DNA from: Ulota crispa
Taxonomy: Eukaryota > Streptophyta > Bryopsida > Orthotrichales > Orthotrichaceae
DNA length: 64,000 nucleotides
NCBI GenBank assembly: GCA_963920765.1
Contig: OY987247.1
Span: 3,348,001-3,412,000, forward strand
Direction of reading: 5' to 3'
Shown here: positions 33,066-45,904 of the stretch, one piece after another
How positions within the stretch are numbered: position 1 is the stretch's first letter
Layout: each line of letters begins with the position of its first letter
Made by a program: the position numbers and the translations under genes
Notes under the pieces: model-generated
Told to the model about the DNA's origin: nothing
Database searches by the model: none
The model's input: the letters and a program-made list of their open reading frames with translations, nothing else

Positions 33066-33864
33066 GGCCCAACAAATTTCATAACTTTTGACGTCATGGT
33101 TCAAACATTATTGCATGACATGTAGTTTTCTTTGTTTGCCAAGCAAGATGAAAATTTCCTTAAAAATTACATTCATAACTTTTAAAAAAAAAATTGGTTC
33201 TTTAGATTTATATATACATGGAAAGTTTTGATTCATTCCATTTTGATCAGTGAGATGAAAGTTATGAAGAGCTTTTGTTTGTGGGCAATTATGGATTCTC
33301 TACTCTAAAACAAACTTTGAAGCCCTTTAGTTTACCCAAATTTTAATATTTTGGAAAAAGAACAAAATTTCAAGATGCACATTGTTTGTTACAACATTAC
33401 CACCATTGGGATTGGAATTTTTCATTTCCTCAATTAAGTTCTTAACAATTTATTGGTTTGAATCATTCTCTACTTCTTTTTACTTACTACTTTTTTCCCA
33501 CGTGTTATACAATTCCAAATGATTTGAAAATTTTCAAGTGTGTTCCCAACTTGCTTTGAAGAACAAATCCAAATGGTTACAACCATTTTGGAAAAAATCA
33601 TACAAATATGACCTTGTGGAGTGCAGCTACTTGATATATAGTAGGGATAAAAAATGACTTTTTGTCAATTCAAACTCAAATATCTTACAATCTACATGGT
33701 GAATTTTTTTGAATGTTTTTTCACATCTTTTGGTACTAGTGTAGTACAAGATCATGTCTACATGTGTCAAAAAATGTTTTTTTCTAAAATTTGATACTTG
33801 TACTAAAAATGGCAATTTTGAAATGGTTTTGGTGAAAAACTTAGCTTAGGACTTTAGAGGTTAA

Positions 33865-34252
33865 CTCACTTGATAAATGTATTTTCAGGTTTTTTTTTTT
33901 TATGACATATGTATGGTCATCTCATCTACATATGAATTTGGATTTTTGAATGTTTGTTTATTTTTTGTGGGGCTTCTAGTGTCCAATGACATAGTGTGTT
34001 ATATAAGCATTTTGAGTTCCAACCAGTTCGAGTTGGACTCAAACTCAAGTACTAAAACAAAGCGTATAAAATTTAGTTTTACTTTATTGGAACCTAAATA
34101 GACATTATAACCTTCTAAGACAATAAAACGGTCAACTTTTATACACTTTAAATAAAGAAAATTACATTGGTTGGTATTACAAATACTGAATAGAGTTCAT
34201 ATGTAGGTTGAATCAATAAGTGCATAAATGTAGATACTGAACAAAGAGGTGC
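33865..34252. other. Unassigned spacer
   Basis: No gene or repeat recognised. Confidence 0.4.
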
Positions 34253-35204
34253 TTAACACCTAAAGGACCAATTGTCCCTGCAGGGGACAAATAGATTTTG
34301 GGCATGTATCTATAACTAATTTATTTTTTGTGATTTTTTGAAACTTTTATTGAAGGTGGGAATTTCAAAGATCTACGTGGGCATCTAGTTGTTTCTTCAT
34401 TCCAACATTTATTGAAGAAGTTATGTATGAATTTCTGCAAAAGGGGGAGGGCGGGTAGCCCAAAAAATTTGAAAGTTGCTTTTTTTTTAAAAACCTGAAA
34501 TTGGTTCTTTAGATTTATTCAATTATGGGAATCTTTAGATCAGTCAATTTTGATTGATGATATGAAAGTTATGAGAAGTTTAGTTTGCGGGTAAGTATGG
34601 GACTCCCAAACATCCATTCTTTTTCCCTCTTGTAAAATTTGTTGCTTTCCTTTTTTGGGCTCTTTCTGTAAATTTTTTTTGACTTTTTTTTTTCCCAAGT
34701 TGTAGTAGACTAAGATTCCTTAGTTTTCACCATTTAGATCAAAGTAATTCAGATTTCTGAATTTTACATAATTTCTCCAATTTTGCCTAGTGTATATGCA
34801 AATTTCATGGCCTTACGGCATCGCAGGATTTTACAAAGTATGATCCACACCTCCAATTGATTTGAAAATTCTCCCACACATACCTAACTTGATCTTCTAC
34901 ATGAGAAAAATAAACCTCAACTTTGCGTTGAGCAATTTTTTTGATATAGGAGCCTTCAAAGGCTTCTAAAATTTTTGGGCAGTAGGGAAAAAACTTTTTT
35001 TTCCATTTCAAATGTCAATATCTCACTCCTCTACTTCTAAAATGAGCTGAAATTTTTTCCACAAATACCTCTCATAGTTTAGGGCAAGATCTTATGGTTG
35101 AATTTCCAAAAGAACTATTTTTCCTACCTTTCTACTCATTCCCCCAAAAATGGCAGTTTTGAGTGATTTTTGATGAAAGAAGGGCTTAGTCCTTTAGGGG
35201 TTAA
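34253..35204 (+). mobile_element. TTAA element A10 (family A)
   Basis: TTAA-CACCTAAAGGACC and AGTCCTTTAGGGG-TTAA, 952 bp. Hairpin TTGTCCC-TGCAG-GGGACAA at 34272-34290. Interior as in A1 and A7. Confidence 0.9.
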
Positions 35205-36528
35205 GCTCATGAGAACACAACCATAAGTATATCCACCCAAATAAATTTCTAATGATTCATGAGATTACAAAAGAAGAGTAAAATTTTGAATGTACAGAAT
35301 ACAAAGTTCACAAGTTTCCTTTCGTTGTAAGGGTCAAATTTAATTGTAATTACACATAAGAATAAATCGAACTTTAACAACAAGGACTCCAAAAATTATC
35401 AAAACTGTCTTTATGAAAGAAGTTACATGATTTTATACTTTTCTCATGTTTGCCTATCTTGGTCTTGGTCTTATTTTAATCAACTAGGATTTAGCTCACT
35501 ACTTGAATTATTGCGATCTTGAGATGAAGAATGGCTTTCAAAACAATAAACTTTATCAATTAAAAATTAATCCTCAAAAATCGGATCTTAGATTTATGCT
35601 ACACAACATTATTTTTTTAAATGACAATGTATTTGATTTAAGTATATTTTATATATTTTGGAATTCTTGAAAGAAAACAAAATAAACTATAACACATCTC
35701 AAACTTCAAAAAGATGTATACGCATTAATTATAATTTTTATTTGTTACCAAAAAATATATCTTTAAACACTCAGAACATAGATCAAATTTTGCAATTCCT
35801 ATAAAAAAGAATTTGTGAAAAAGTTACTAAATCAAATATATGGAATTTGAATAAGATACTTCAATTTCATATTGTAATGATTATAATAGTCATGCAACTT
35901 ATAAATGAGGTAGGCCTCTAACCTTAACTACAAAAGGAGACTTATTGCATTCGCAGGTCGGAAAGAAATTTCAACTTCAAATGTGAGTTACTTTATGTTT
36001 GTTGACAGGATATTTTGGATGCAATTTTGATTAGATTTATGCATATTTATAAAAATATGTGATTCCTCATCATCCTTGACGCCTTCTCCATGTTTAAGCT
36101 TATATAAAAAAAAGATGTCATTCAAAAGTCATACCACGAAAACACATGCTTAACCATAAGCTTTACCATAAGGGTAGGTTGGGAATTCGATTCTCTCTTA
36201 TTTTATAGTGACTTATGATCCAATGCAACCATCATTTAGCTTATTAATTAAATTATGTTCTTCCTAAATTTCAAAGTGATGAAATATGTTTTTCAAAGGT
36301 TGTTAACACTTAGACCATGATTTTTTTTTAAACTACTATTTTATGCAAATAAAACTTGTGTTCCACAATTCACTAGTTCTAAACATCAATGATATGTTTT
36401 GATTTTGCTCAAAAACAGTAAGAAAAGACTAATGACAACCCTTTTGTAAAACAATAAGTTGTATTGGAATGAGACCTCTTAATAATACATAAAACTAAAT
36501 TTGCTTTACATGAACCTTGAAGTTCCTA
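35205..36528. other. AT-rich intergenic stretch
   Basis: About 1.3 kb in which no gene, repeat or inverted repeat was recognised. Confidence 0.45.
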
Positions 36529-36745
36529 AACCCCTAAACGACCAACCAACCATAGGATATAGTATGTATGTTGCTATATAGTTGGCATTTGCTACCAACA
36601 ATTTTTTTTTAAAATTTGGGATCTTGAATAGCTCACTAGAACCGCATTGATCTATATTCCAATGTCTTTGTTGATCTCAAATGTAGTAAAGGTGTGGATG
36701 CATTCCAAATACAAGAAAAGTACATCGTTTTGTATTGCTTAATTT
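36529..36745 (-). mobile_element. TTAA element I4 (family I, one end lost)
   Basis: Inverted copy: TAAACCCCTAAACGACC at the left, then GTTGGCATTTGCTACCAACA and GTTGATCTCAAATGTAGTAA as in I2. The far end fades at GTATTGCTTAA. Confidence 0.7.
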
Positions 36746-37219
36746 GGTTGGTTGGTTGTTTAAGAGCTAACATATGACTTTCAATATTTTTTTGATATGT
36801 GATATGCTTTGCATCCATGAATTTTTTGGAGAGAGAGAGATTTTGACACCACACAATACTTACACCATTTGCTATTGCCATTGCAACTTGCTCTTTTCAC
36901 TACTTTTTGCTTGACAATTTTTCCATAGCAGTTAACGTTGCTAGTAACTTAGCTAATTGTGACACTTTAATTGCTCATGATCCAAAAGTAATCTTGTTTT
37001 TCAAGTTAAGAAATTGTGATGAAATAATCTAACCCCTCTTGCAATTGTTAAATTAGGATGTGGCTATGACAAACAAAATAAGAAGAGCACCAATGGTCAA
37101 CAAAAATAACATTGCTCTAAGTCCCAAGGTGTGGATCTTATAACAAAAGGTGTGGCTGGGATATGGCGGCACTACCAAAAATTGATATTTAGGATGGCAA
37201 TAACAATACAAATATAGAA

Positions 37220-37382
37220 ACATACATATACATGTGTATAAATATATAAATATATATGTGTAAATGTATATGTGTATGTATAGGTATATGTCTATGTAGT
37301 ATATATGTATAGGTATATGTATAGGTATAGGTATAGGTGTATATATGTGTATGTGTATGTATAGGTGTATGTATATGTATAT
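37220..37382. repeat. Imperfect TATGTATAGG microsatellite
   Basis: Mixed TATG, TATA and TAGG units. The open frame read across it on the minus strand (37053-37415) is an artefact of the repeat (I-Y-I-H runs). Confidence 0.9.
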
Positions 37383-37742
37383 GGAATAGCTAAAGCAACA
37401 CCCTTGTGAGAACACAATATAAGAATTTAATACTAAAATTCTTGATCCTAGTGGTTCATCATACCTTTAATCATGACATTACCACCTCTTTGAAAGAAAA
37501 AATAATAAATACAAATTTTTACTAGACCTTTAATACACCTTCTTTTTTAAATGTATTCTTGCTTTGTGAAATGCCAAAATCCTATATTTTTGATTGCAAA
37601 TTCAAGCACCTCCAAATTTTGTGAATAAAGCCTTAGATTGATAGAAGTGAAACAAATATTATAGTCCAAATCAAAAAAATCAGCAACGAATTTTTAAATT
37701 TCTTACACAAAGCATAACTTGGGGTGTCACTTCAGCAACTTC
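37382..37742. mobile_element. U1: eroded U-family element
   Basis: GGAATAGCTAAAGCAACACCC at the left and GGGGTGTCACTTCAGCAAC at the right. The interior matches U2 (CATTACCACCTC(T/C)TTGAAAGAAA; CCAAATCAAAAAAATCA). Confidence 0.7.
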
Positions 37743-37818
37743 AATGCATATACGTATATGCATATTCTTCAAAATTTGCACATTTAGAACATGTCTTCTT
37801 TTTGAAAAGGTTTGACTA

Positions 37819-38142
37819 AGGTAGGAGGCTCATAAATTGCCCAACCTTCTCAAATCTATTCTTGTTGTACATGTTATTTTTCATAGGTTTCAACAATGTA
37901 CAAGTATTATACATTGGAAGAGGTTAGCAGTTTTAGAGCCCTATGCCACTTCAATTTCAAAATTTTATAACTAATTTCACAAAACTCCAAAAAATATGAA
38001 ACAACTTAAATTATACGACAATTCCTCTTGTCTTTCAAGAAAAAATTACTGCAAAACATTTCAAAAAGCTTCGCCTCCCCAAAATTCAATTTCAGCCCTT
38101 AGATGGTCAGTTTATGAGCCTCCTGCGGTCCTACTCCTACCT
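37819..38142. mobile_element. C3: TA-flanked MITE
   Basis: TA-AGGTAGGAGGCTCATAAA at the left; GAGCCTCCTGCGGTCCTAC then TCCTACCT-TA at the right, about 324 bp. The right tip has a short internal duplication. The interior matches C2 (GTACATGTT...CAACAATGTACAAGT; CCTCCCCAAAATTCA). Confidence 0.85.
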
Positions 38143-38144
38143 TA

Positions 38145-38469
38145 CCCCGTAAGGGAGCTTTTCCCCTCAATTTACTGCAAAGCAAGCAAAGTAATGACGG
38201 AAAATGGCTCTATAATTGATAATTCCCCACCCCAACCCCTCTACCGCCAGTATTGCAGGTGCTGCTCCTAGCTCATTGCTGGCATGATGTGCGATGACGT
38301 CAGACCTCCTCACGTGCCACCTGGCAAATTTATTACGAACGATCCACTGCTTCGATATTGCCACGTGTTACTATTTATGTCAAGGTATGTTTCAGAGGAA
38401 GAAAAGAAGATAAAAATAAAAATAACAAATCGGACAATTTCTTTGCTTAATAAGGATTTCCTCATTTTG
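38145..38469. promoter_or_regulatory. Promoter-like motif cluster
   Basis: A GC-richer stretch with a perfect TGACGTCA palindrome at 38295-38302 and two CACGTG cores at 38311-38316 and 38362-38367. In plants these are bZIP/bHLH sites. No convincing gene follows within the window, so this may be a relic of a promoter or chance. Confidence 0.3.
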
Positions 38470-39113
38470 ACATGATTCACCTTCCCACTCAGTGAAAAGA
38501 ATGAGTGGAATAACGGATGAAATTGCTAATTACTCTCTTGAGGAAATTTTTTGTTCGTCAATGTTTGGATGAACGTCACCAAAATTAACCGATGTCGTGA
38601 ATGTATGTACACACATGGATGATTCTGATCCTATTTACTTTTGTTTCTCTGCCTGCAATACATTCGTTCTAAGATATTTATCACTCAACAAATGGATAAA
38701 CCAATAAAAACCCTGCACCCACTGAAAAAAACTTGATTCGGATAAACGAAAATGATGACTTACAAGGTGTTGTATTTTATTTTTTCATTGGTCAATTTGC
38801 AGATAAGGAAACAATTATATAGAATCCTCCACGTGTGCACATGCATTGACAGAATTAACCAATTCTAGTAATTTCTACCTAAACATTGGTTTTCATTCAG
38901 AGCGGGGTTTGCAATTTCATCCCCTTTTCACTCATTTCTTGAGTGGTAAGACAAATTATGTCAAAACCAGATTAGATTTTGGCAAAAATCTAGCAAAAAG
39001 TATTAATTGCTTGTGGTAATACCCTACTTGTGGTGATAGTCTACATATAGTCTATTTGGCTAAATTTCTAATCTTCTGCCAAAATAGCTACAAAACATGT
39101 GAGTACCATACTG
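38470..39113. other. Spacer with a diverged Q-repeat fragment
   Basis: About 38500-38665 follows the Q pattern (GGATGAAATTG, TTTGGATGAACGTCACC, ACACACATGGATGATTCTG). A CCACGTGTGCACATG motif is near 38830. Nothing else recognised. Confidence 0.4.
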
Positions 39114-40042
39114 TTAACCCCTAAAGGACCATTGTCCCTTTGGGGGACAAATGTGATTTCAGGCAGGCACCTATGGCCTCAATTTTTGTCCTAATTTTTT
39201 GAAACTTTTTTTAAAGATAGAAAAACACATTAGCTTTTGGGGAATCTAATTTTTATTCCAATTGATGCCAGATAGCAAAAGTTATGCCCAAATAAGCACA
39301 AATTTGGGGACTAGGGGCAGCAAAAAAAATTCTTATAAAAACTTGAAAAAAAAATTTAATTTTTTTTCTCATAGATTATATCTTTTTGTATGCCTGGAGC
39401 TTTGATTCATTCCATTTGGACTAGTTATGAGAAAGTTATGGACAATCTTGCTTTTTGGGCAACTCAAGCATCTTCTTGAAAAAATAACTTATAAACTTCA
39501 TTTTGGAATGCAGGTTTAACATTTTTTCAAAAAAATCTATTGGAGAGGGTGAAGTTTGCTTTCTAGAACAATCTCACCATTGGGATTATTGCGTTTCAAT
39601 TCCATTGCACGGTTATTAGCAATTTAAGTCTTTGTTCAATCTCATACCTTCTTCTACCTAATGTTTTTCTTAAAGAATGAAAATTAAGTATTCTTTTTTA
39701 AAATTTTTCCCAAGATTCCCAACTCAACTTCCCACCATGCAAAAATAGAATTCCAAACTTTATAGTGCAAAGATTTTAAGTTAAAAATGTTCAAAGTTAA
39801 AAAATCTAATTAAGCAAAGTGCAAAAAAAGTTGTTTTTTACTTTTTAAATGCAAATATCTTCCAATCTATATGGTCAAAGTTCTTGAGTTATGTATGACA
39901 CATTCTTATGGTAATTTAGCACAAGATCCTACGATCAGATATGCAAAATGCTTGATTTTCAAACTTTTTTACTCTTTGCCATTGAGATGGCAGTTTTGAG
40001 TGTCTTTTGACAAAATAAAGGCCATGGTCCTTTAGGGGTCAA
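39114..40042 (+). mobile_element. TTAA element A11 (family A)
   Basis: TTAA-CCCCTAAAGGACC and GGTCCTTTAGGGG-TCAA, 929 bp. Hairpin TTGTCCC-TTTGG-GGGACAA. Nearly identical to A5, with scattered single-base differences. Confidence 0.95.
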
Positions 40043-41464
40043 ATCTGAATTTTTTGTGGGATTCATTTAGCAGTTTGAGCTTAGTGAATGCAGGTGGGTG
40101 GTAAGTTAGTCTTGTAAAGGACAACAACCGCTTATAAGAAAAGTCTTATTTTTGCTATCCGAGCGTAGGATAGATTTGACAAGGATTTTAATGTCATTTA
40201 TTTGGGTTTTTTTTTTGTTTTTTTGGTGTCTCATGACACTTAAGAAACCTCAAAAGTGTCCCTTGTGACACTCAAGAGTTCATAGAAAGTCTTGCTTTGA
40301 CACTTTCAAAACAAAAAAAAGGTGTCCTTCAATTATGCAATTCTTAAATTTCAAATTACCACAGAAAGAATTATATCAAGTATAATTAAAACACCCAAAA
40401 ATCTAGAAAGGTGGCAGTTTAGACACTCAACAATTTTTCAAAGTGACATTTGATACTCAAAATTGAAATGAAATTGTCCTCCAACTATTTTATTGAAGTG
40501 ACAAATTTATTCCTTGATCATGGGGCCAAAACTTACAACATGATATATATATTCTAATGGAAAGAGGTTATCATATAGCAAATGTTACTCATAGTCATGA
40601 GCTTACATTAGATTTTTATAATTATTTTAGATTTATATAGTGTTATTGCAGCTAAAACTAGATGAGATTTAGAAATGGGATTCGATTATCAAATAAAAAG
40701 GTTGTGAGATCTCCAAGTTCAATTGGTACATATTTCAAACGCCCACCTTAATTTCTATATCCTAGGGCCAAACAACTTAAACATGTATTATTCAGTATTT
40801 TAGCTTAATATGATAAAATGAGCTAATCTCAACTTAAAATTGCAATATATCTACGCACCTTATTTCTTTTAATCCTAAAATTTGATGTCAAAATGTTCTC
40901 AAGCCACCATAAGGTCTCCATTACAATCAAATCAATGTTGCCTAAGTGTTCATAAATTGGAAACAATACATACTACATGACCTTCAAAAGAGAATCAATA
41001 CTAAAATATTTGTAATGACATACAACGTTGTCTTCAATTAAATCAGAATCATATCTTTAAAGGTAACATCATAGTTATTGGTTCTAGACATAAACGCCTT
41101 TGTTGCTCTTTCTAAATCAATTGTTACAAATTCAATGTTATAGTATAAGATTATCTTAGTGCATGGTATGCATTGTTTTTCTTCAAATAATTTGGTTAAG
41201 TTCAACCTCTCTTAGCTGCTTTGTACAATTTGCTGCTATGTTTGTTTTCAAAGCATTAATTATTCTTATAATATGCCATATTCAATTGAATTTTGTCTAT
41301 TTGTAAAATGATAGAAAAACCTTGCAAAACGTTGGAAGATTTTCCAGTGTCTTGCATATATATCGTTTTGTAAATATCTTCATGTTTTAACCTTGGTTTT
41401 AATTTTTTGAATTATTATTTTTAAGTTTTAGACTGTCCAAGATTTGGTTGAACATGACATTAGT
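40043..41464. other. AT-rich intergenic stretch
   Basis: About 1.4 kb without a recognised gene. Near 40225-40330 GTGTC/GACAC words recur (GTGTCTCATGACAC, GTGTCCCTTGTGACAC). Confidence 0.45.
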
Positions 41465-41934
41465 TTAACCTGTGAAGAGCCCTTGGGCTCTGGAGCTACG
41501 GTACCAAATACGGTTGCAACCAATATTCAAAAATTTGAATCACCTAGAAATTAAGTGTTACAACCATACATATTGAAAGGTTGTATGATAGTGGGTGCAT
41601 AATTTTTTTTTTAAAAGCCCTCAAAGCAACTCAAATACGTTTGTACAGATGGTCATACATACAAACACCATATTTGATAAATTGGGAAAAACGAAGGTAC
41701 CATTTTGTACTCCACCTTAAACCCAAAAAGTGACCTTAAACCATATTTGAAGGAATCATATTCAGTATGAGCCACTAAGATTATTTCCCTTACAAATTCC
41801 TCCTCTCAGGTGAGGGCACATGTACCCAAAAAAAAGCAGCAAGCTTAGTTTTAAGTGATCACCTAAAACCTTCAAGAAGTCTCAAAATGTATTGTTTACG
41901 ACCGCAAAGGGCATTTGGGCCCTTCAAGGGTTAA
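41465..41934. mobile_element. TTAA element K1
   Basis: TTAA-CCTGTGAAGAGCCC and GGGCCCTTCAAGGG-TTAA, 470 bp. Perfect AGAGCCC-TT-GGGCTCT hairpin at 41476-41491; AAGGGC...GCCCTT near the right tip. Interior unlike the other families. Confidence 0.75.
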
Positions 41935-42917
41935 ATTGCTTGATGTAGAGAACATGTTTTAGTTTATTAAAAAAATGTGAACAATAAACATATGTTTATA
42001 TGTCAAAACATCAAAATCTTTGATAAGCCCATTTAGAATAAGTATTTGAAGATGTGCTAATAATATTCCATAATTGGTATCAGTAGTGCTCCTTTTTGTT
42101 TGGAGATAGATAACTCTTAAATCATTAAAAAAAATGGATGAATTCTTATATTCATAAGTTCTTAGAACTTTAAAGATGAAGATCCTTATAACCACATTTT
42201 TTTTGGGAGAAGCATTTTTATCTAATTAATCCATAATCTTAACAAATCATGTTTCAAAGAATTCATCCTTCAAGAATATAGTAACATAGCACTTGTACTC
42301 TCTCTTATTGTTCTTTGAATTTTGGTGCCTTGGCTTCAATACACACACTTATATTTCACCTTACCCTCACACGGGACCAAACAACAATTCAGTCTTTTTC
42401 ATGTCTCCAAAGTGGGAAAAAAACCATTATAATCATTTTTCATTTGGCAAACATCTAAAAAGCTAAAAATCATGCAAAAGTCAAAATCATTTCCTTGATG
42501 AACTTAAATATTTTAACAATATACTTGTCAATACCAGCCTATCTTGCTAATCTTTAATTATAAAACATGTTTTTTCAAAATATATAGAGCCTTGGAGCCA
42601 CCATAAACACCAAAGTAAACCCATTGTCAAATGTTTCCATCACCTTATATGAAATCATGTACTTTCATAACCTATTTGAACCATTCTCACTCTAAGAATA
42701 TACTCAAATGAGGTTTTTTTTCTTCCAAAGAATCAACTAATTGATTCAAAGTGTGAGAGTGTGAGATGTCAACTTGAGCAATACCATGGTTTTGAGATGT
42801 ATTCCATAAGGGTTGTCCTCTCTTGTGAGATTTCATAAACAATTAGTTTTTCTTAAAGAACAAAATTAAAAATTGGTAAGATAGTAATGAAAATTGAGGC
42901 CACTTGAGCCTACACTA
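41935..42917. other. AT-rich intergenic stretch
   Basis: No gene or element recognised. Confidence 0.45.
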
Positions 42918-43198
42918 TATAGTGCATTTAGATTACTCCGTACTAGTTTTTTTAATATTCTATACTATATAAATACTTAATGACACCACAATGATTTTTA
43001 TCAATAGTTATTGCAAAAATAAAAAAATCTTAAACATCACTATGGACTTGATAACAACAATAATGTTGCAAAAAAAGAAAAAAGAAGAAGCATTGTTTAG
43101 GTTACAAACCATATGAAATCTTAATATTTGTATAGTTGCATACACCTCCAAGGTTCCATGTGGCCAAGCAATAAGTCATATGCAATATTTAGTGTGAA
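42918..43198. mobile_element. T1: TIR element (family T)
   Basis: Tips ACTATATAGTGCATTTAG and TATGCAATATTTAGT, about 281 bp. The block AGTTGCATACACCTCCAAG...GGCCAAGCAATAAGTCAT matches T2 and T3. Confidence 0.6.
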
Positions 43199-44996
43199 TT
43201 AAATAGTTCAATAACCAAATAATGAAGATTAAAGAGATAGGGCGTTGTCACAATTCAAATATCACACCTTGTAGTTTCATAGATTTTACCGTGGAACTTT
43301 TAAATTTTATATCAAATCCATATATTTTTCAGTACTTTGTCATTTCAAATTATTGAAAAAAAGATCACAGGGGGTATGCAGTACCTGAGATCTGTGGTTG
43401 TCATGAGGCTGTACTTGAAAATTTTCTGTTGATTCAAATAAGGGGCAGAGTTCATATGGCTTGGATGGGCACTAAAGCTAATAAAAAGTAAGTTGGTACT
43501 TTAGTAAGTAAATTGGTACTTTCATAGTGACTGAATAGTGAGCCATCAGTCCTCACTAATTGATGATTTGAGATGAGAGGTTAGTCAGCTACATCAGGGG
43601 TCACTCTAGAGTAAATGGCTGTCCCGATTAGAGTGCAAAGTTCCCTAACAAAGGGAACAAGGGCATGAAGGAAACATGACGGCTGAATGAAAATGGGATG
43701 AAATGGTGAGCTTCATTAAGTATTTCATTGCTAACATGTCCCACATTTTGTGACATCTGTAATACATTTCTAGTCCATTAGTCGAATTTTGAATTAGGTC
43801 TGGTTGGCTAATGATTACTGTAGTAACTTTTGGCACTAGTTTTTCTCGATTGATTTTTGGACCATGTTGACTAAACTATAAAATCAATTTTCTTTAAGTA
43901 ACCATCTGCAAAAAACAAACCTAGCAAAAGAAAATCGCATGGATGAAATTAAGTATTCATGTGTTGTTTTGCAATGGATTGGAATACAACAACCAAATAA
44001 TTAAGTTGATTGGAAAAATTAGATGACATAAAATTGTGGATGATCATTAGTGAATAGAGAGCACTCATACATACTAGTACACAGATACGGAATAATAACA
44101 AGGTTTCAAACCATGTTTTTTGTGTCAATCATACCTTGGTTTTTTATTGGCTATGTTAACACTAAATGAATTGGGTGAAATTGTCAAAAGCCTCTCAAAG
44201 AAACATGAGGGCTCACCAACATTTCATTAAACTTGCACACATGGATGATTCTTTCAAACACCAATTCTTTGTATGCAATATTATGGGGTGCATGTTGTTC
44301 AACAAATCCAAATTCTCTAACAACAAATAAAAATAAAAAATTGGTTGGAAAAAAAAATCAAAATATTTCTAACATTTTCATAAAATGGCCAAAATACTCC
44401 ATAATTCAAAACATCTCAAAATGTGCTTAGCTAATGTAAGTGTCATCCAAGTTTATTTACAACAACTATGTTTTTAAACCAATTGGTACTAATCATTACA
44501 ACCATTTAAGTTTGAAGACTAGAGAGAGGTTGTCTACATATTTTCTATAAATGCTCAAAATACACATCTTCTTCAAATTCTCTCAGATATAATTCTTTGA
44601 TCCAACTCCTCTTCAATATTGTTTTACAACAACTTTGTGTGTTTATACAACTTCAAGTATTAAATTTGTCATGCTTTGTCAAACACAAGTTGTCATGCTA
44701 ACAAGTGTGAATATGCAGATTGGAGAATAATTGCATTCTTAGTTGGTGTAGGCACGGGCATTTTGCAAAATCTTCAAAAATTAAGGACATTTTGGTCATT
44801 TTACCAAATATCTCTACAATGTTTTGGTAATTACATATCATGTAACTTAAAAAAGACATATTCTTTTATTTGTTAGTAGAGTAGGAAAATGTCTATCATT
44901 CAAATTCCTCTTTAATATGGTTTTGCAACACTTTTGTGTGTTTAAACAACTTTAGTTTGTGATGGTGCTTTTTCAAACACAAGTTCTTAACCCCCA
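43199..44996. other. AT-rich intergenic stretch
   Basis: About 1.8 kb. A weak Q-like match is at about 44140-44255 and two similar blocks recur (44440-44650 and 44880-44985, GTTTTTTACAAC... / CTTTTGTGTGTTTA). No gene recognised. Confidence 0.4.
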
Positions 44997-45904
44997 AAGG
45001 ACCAAGCCATTTTTTTGTGAAACACATAGAAAACTGCCACTTTTTGGGAAGCAAGTACAATGGTAAGAAAAAAAAGTTTTTTACAAGAATTCAACCATAA
45101 GATCTTATAGTAGACTACAAGAGGTACACGTGGTAATAAAATTAGCTCAATCTACACAAAAATAAGTGAGATATTTACATCTGAATTGTGGATTTTTTAT
45201 TTTTGCTGCTGCTTAGAAATTTCACAAGGCTTTGACCACTTTTAGAGCAAAAAAACTACTCTACACAAAGTTGAGGTTTATTTATCTCATGTAGGAGACC
45301 AAGTTAGGTATGTGTGGGAGAATTTTCAAATCAATTGGAACTACACAACACATGGGGGAAAATAGTAAGTAAAAAGAAGTAGAGAATGAGTCAAAACACT
45401 AAATTGTTAAGAATTTAATCATTTAAATGAAAAATGCAAATCCCAACGGTCCTAATGTTGTGATAAACATTCTACATCCTTTGGTTTTGATTTTTTTCCG
45501 AAACAATGAAAATTGAGTAAAATAAAGGACTTCAAAGTTTATTTTAGAGTAGAGAATCTAGAAATGCCTGCAAACAAAAACTCCTCATAACTTTCATCTC
45601 ATCTATCAAAATTGAATGATTCAAAGCTCCCCATGTCTATGTAAGTCTAAATAACTTATTTCAGATTTTTTTTTGAAAAAAATGAAATTTTTAAAGAAGT
45701 TTTTGGGAGCAGCATTTTCTAGATTTTCATGCATAACTTCTTCAATAAATGTCAAAATGAAGAATAAATTACATTCAAACATAGATCTTTGAATTCCTCA
45801 CCTTTAATAAATGTTTCAAAAAATCACGCAAAGTAGTTTAGCCATAGGTACATGCCCAAAATCCCATTTGTCCCCCAAAGAGACAATGGTCCTTTAAGGG
45901 TTAA
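44997..45904 (-). mobile_element. TTAA element A12 (family A, inverted)
   Basis: TTAA-CCCCCAAAGGACC and GGTCCTTTAAGGG-TTAA, 908 bp, minus orientation. Near-hairpin TTGTCCC-CCAAA-GAGACAA at the right. Interior as in A4/A8. Confidence 0.9.

Larger units (their letters stand above)
32158..33864 (-). mobile_element. TTAA element G2 (family G), interrupted by B3
   Basis: Inverted near-identical copy of G1. Right tip GGACTTTAGAGG-TTAA; left tip degenerate (TCAA-TCCCTCAAGCC). B3 sits at the site that in G1 reads GTAGTTTTACGGCC in reverse. Net length without B3 is about 925 bp. Confidence 0.85.

Noticed and set aside
36180..36205. Possible tRNA T-arm (GGGAATTCGATTCTC)
   Set aside because: It is not a proper GGTTCGANTCC loop and no cloverleaf can be drawn around it.
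37053..37415. 120-residue open frame on the minus strand
   Set aside because: It is translated TATG/TAGG microsatellite (repeating I, Y, H residues), with no protein character.
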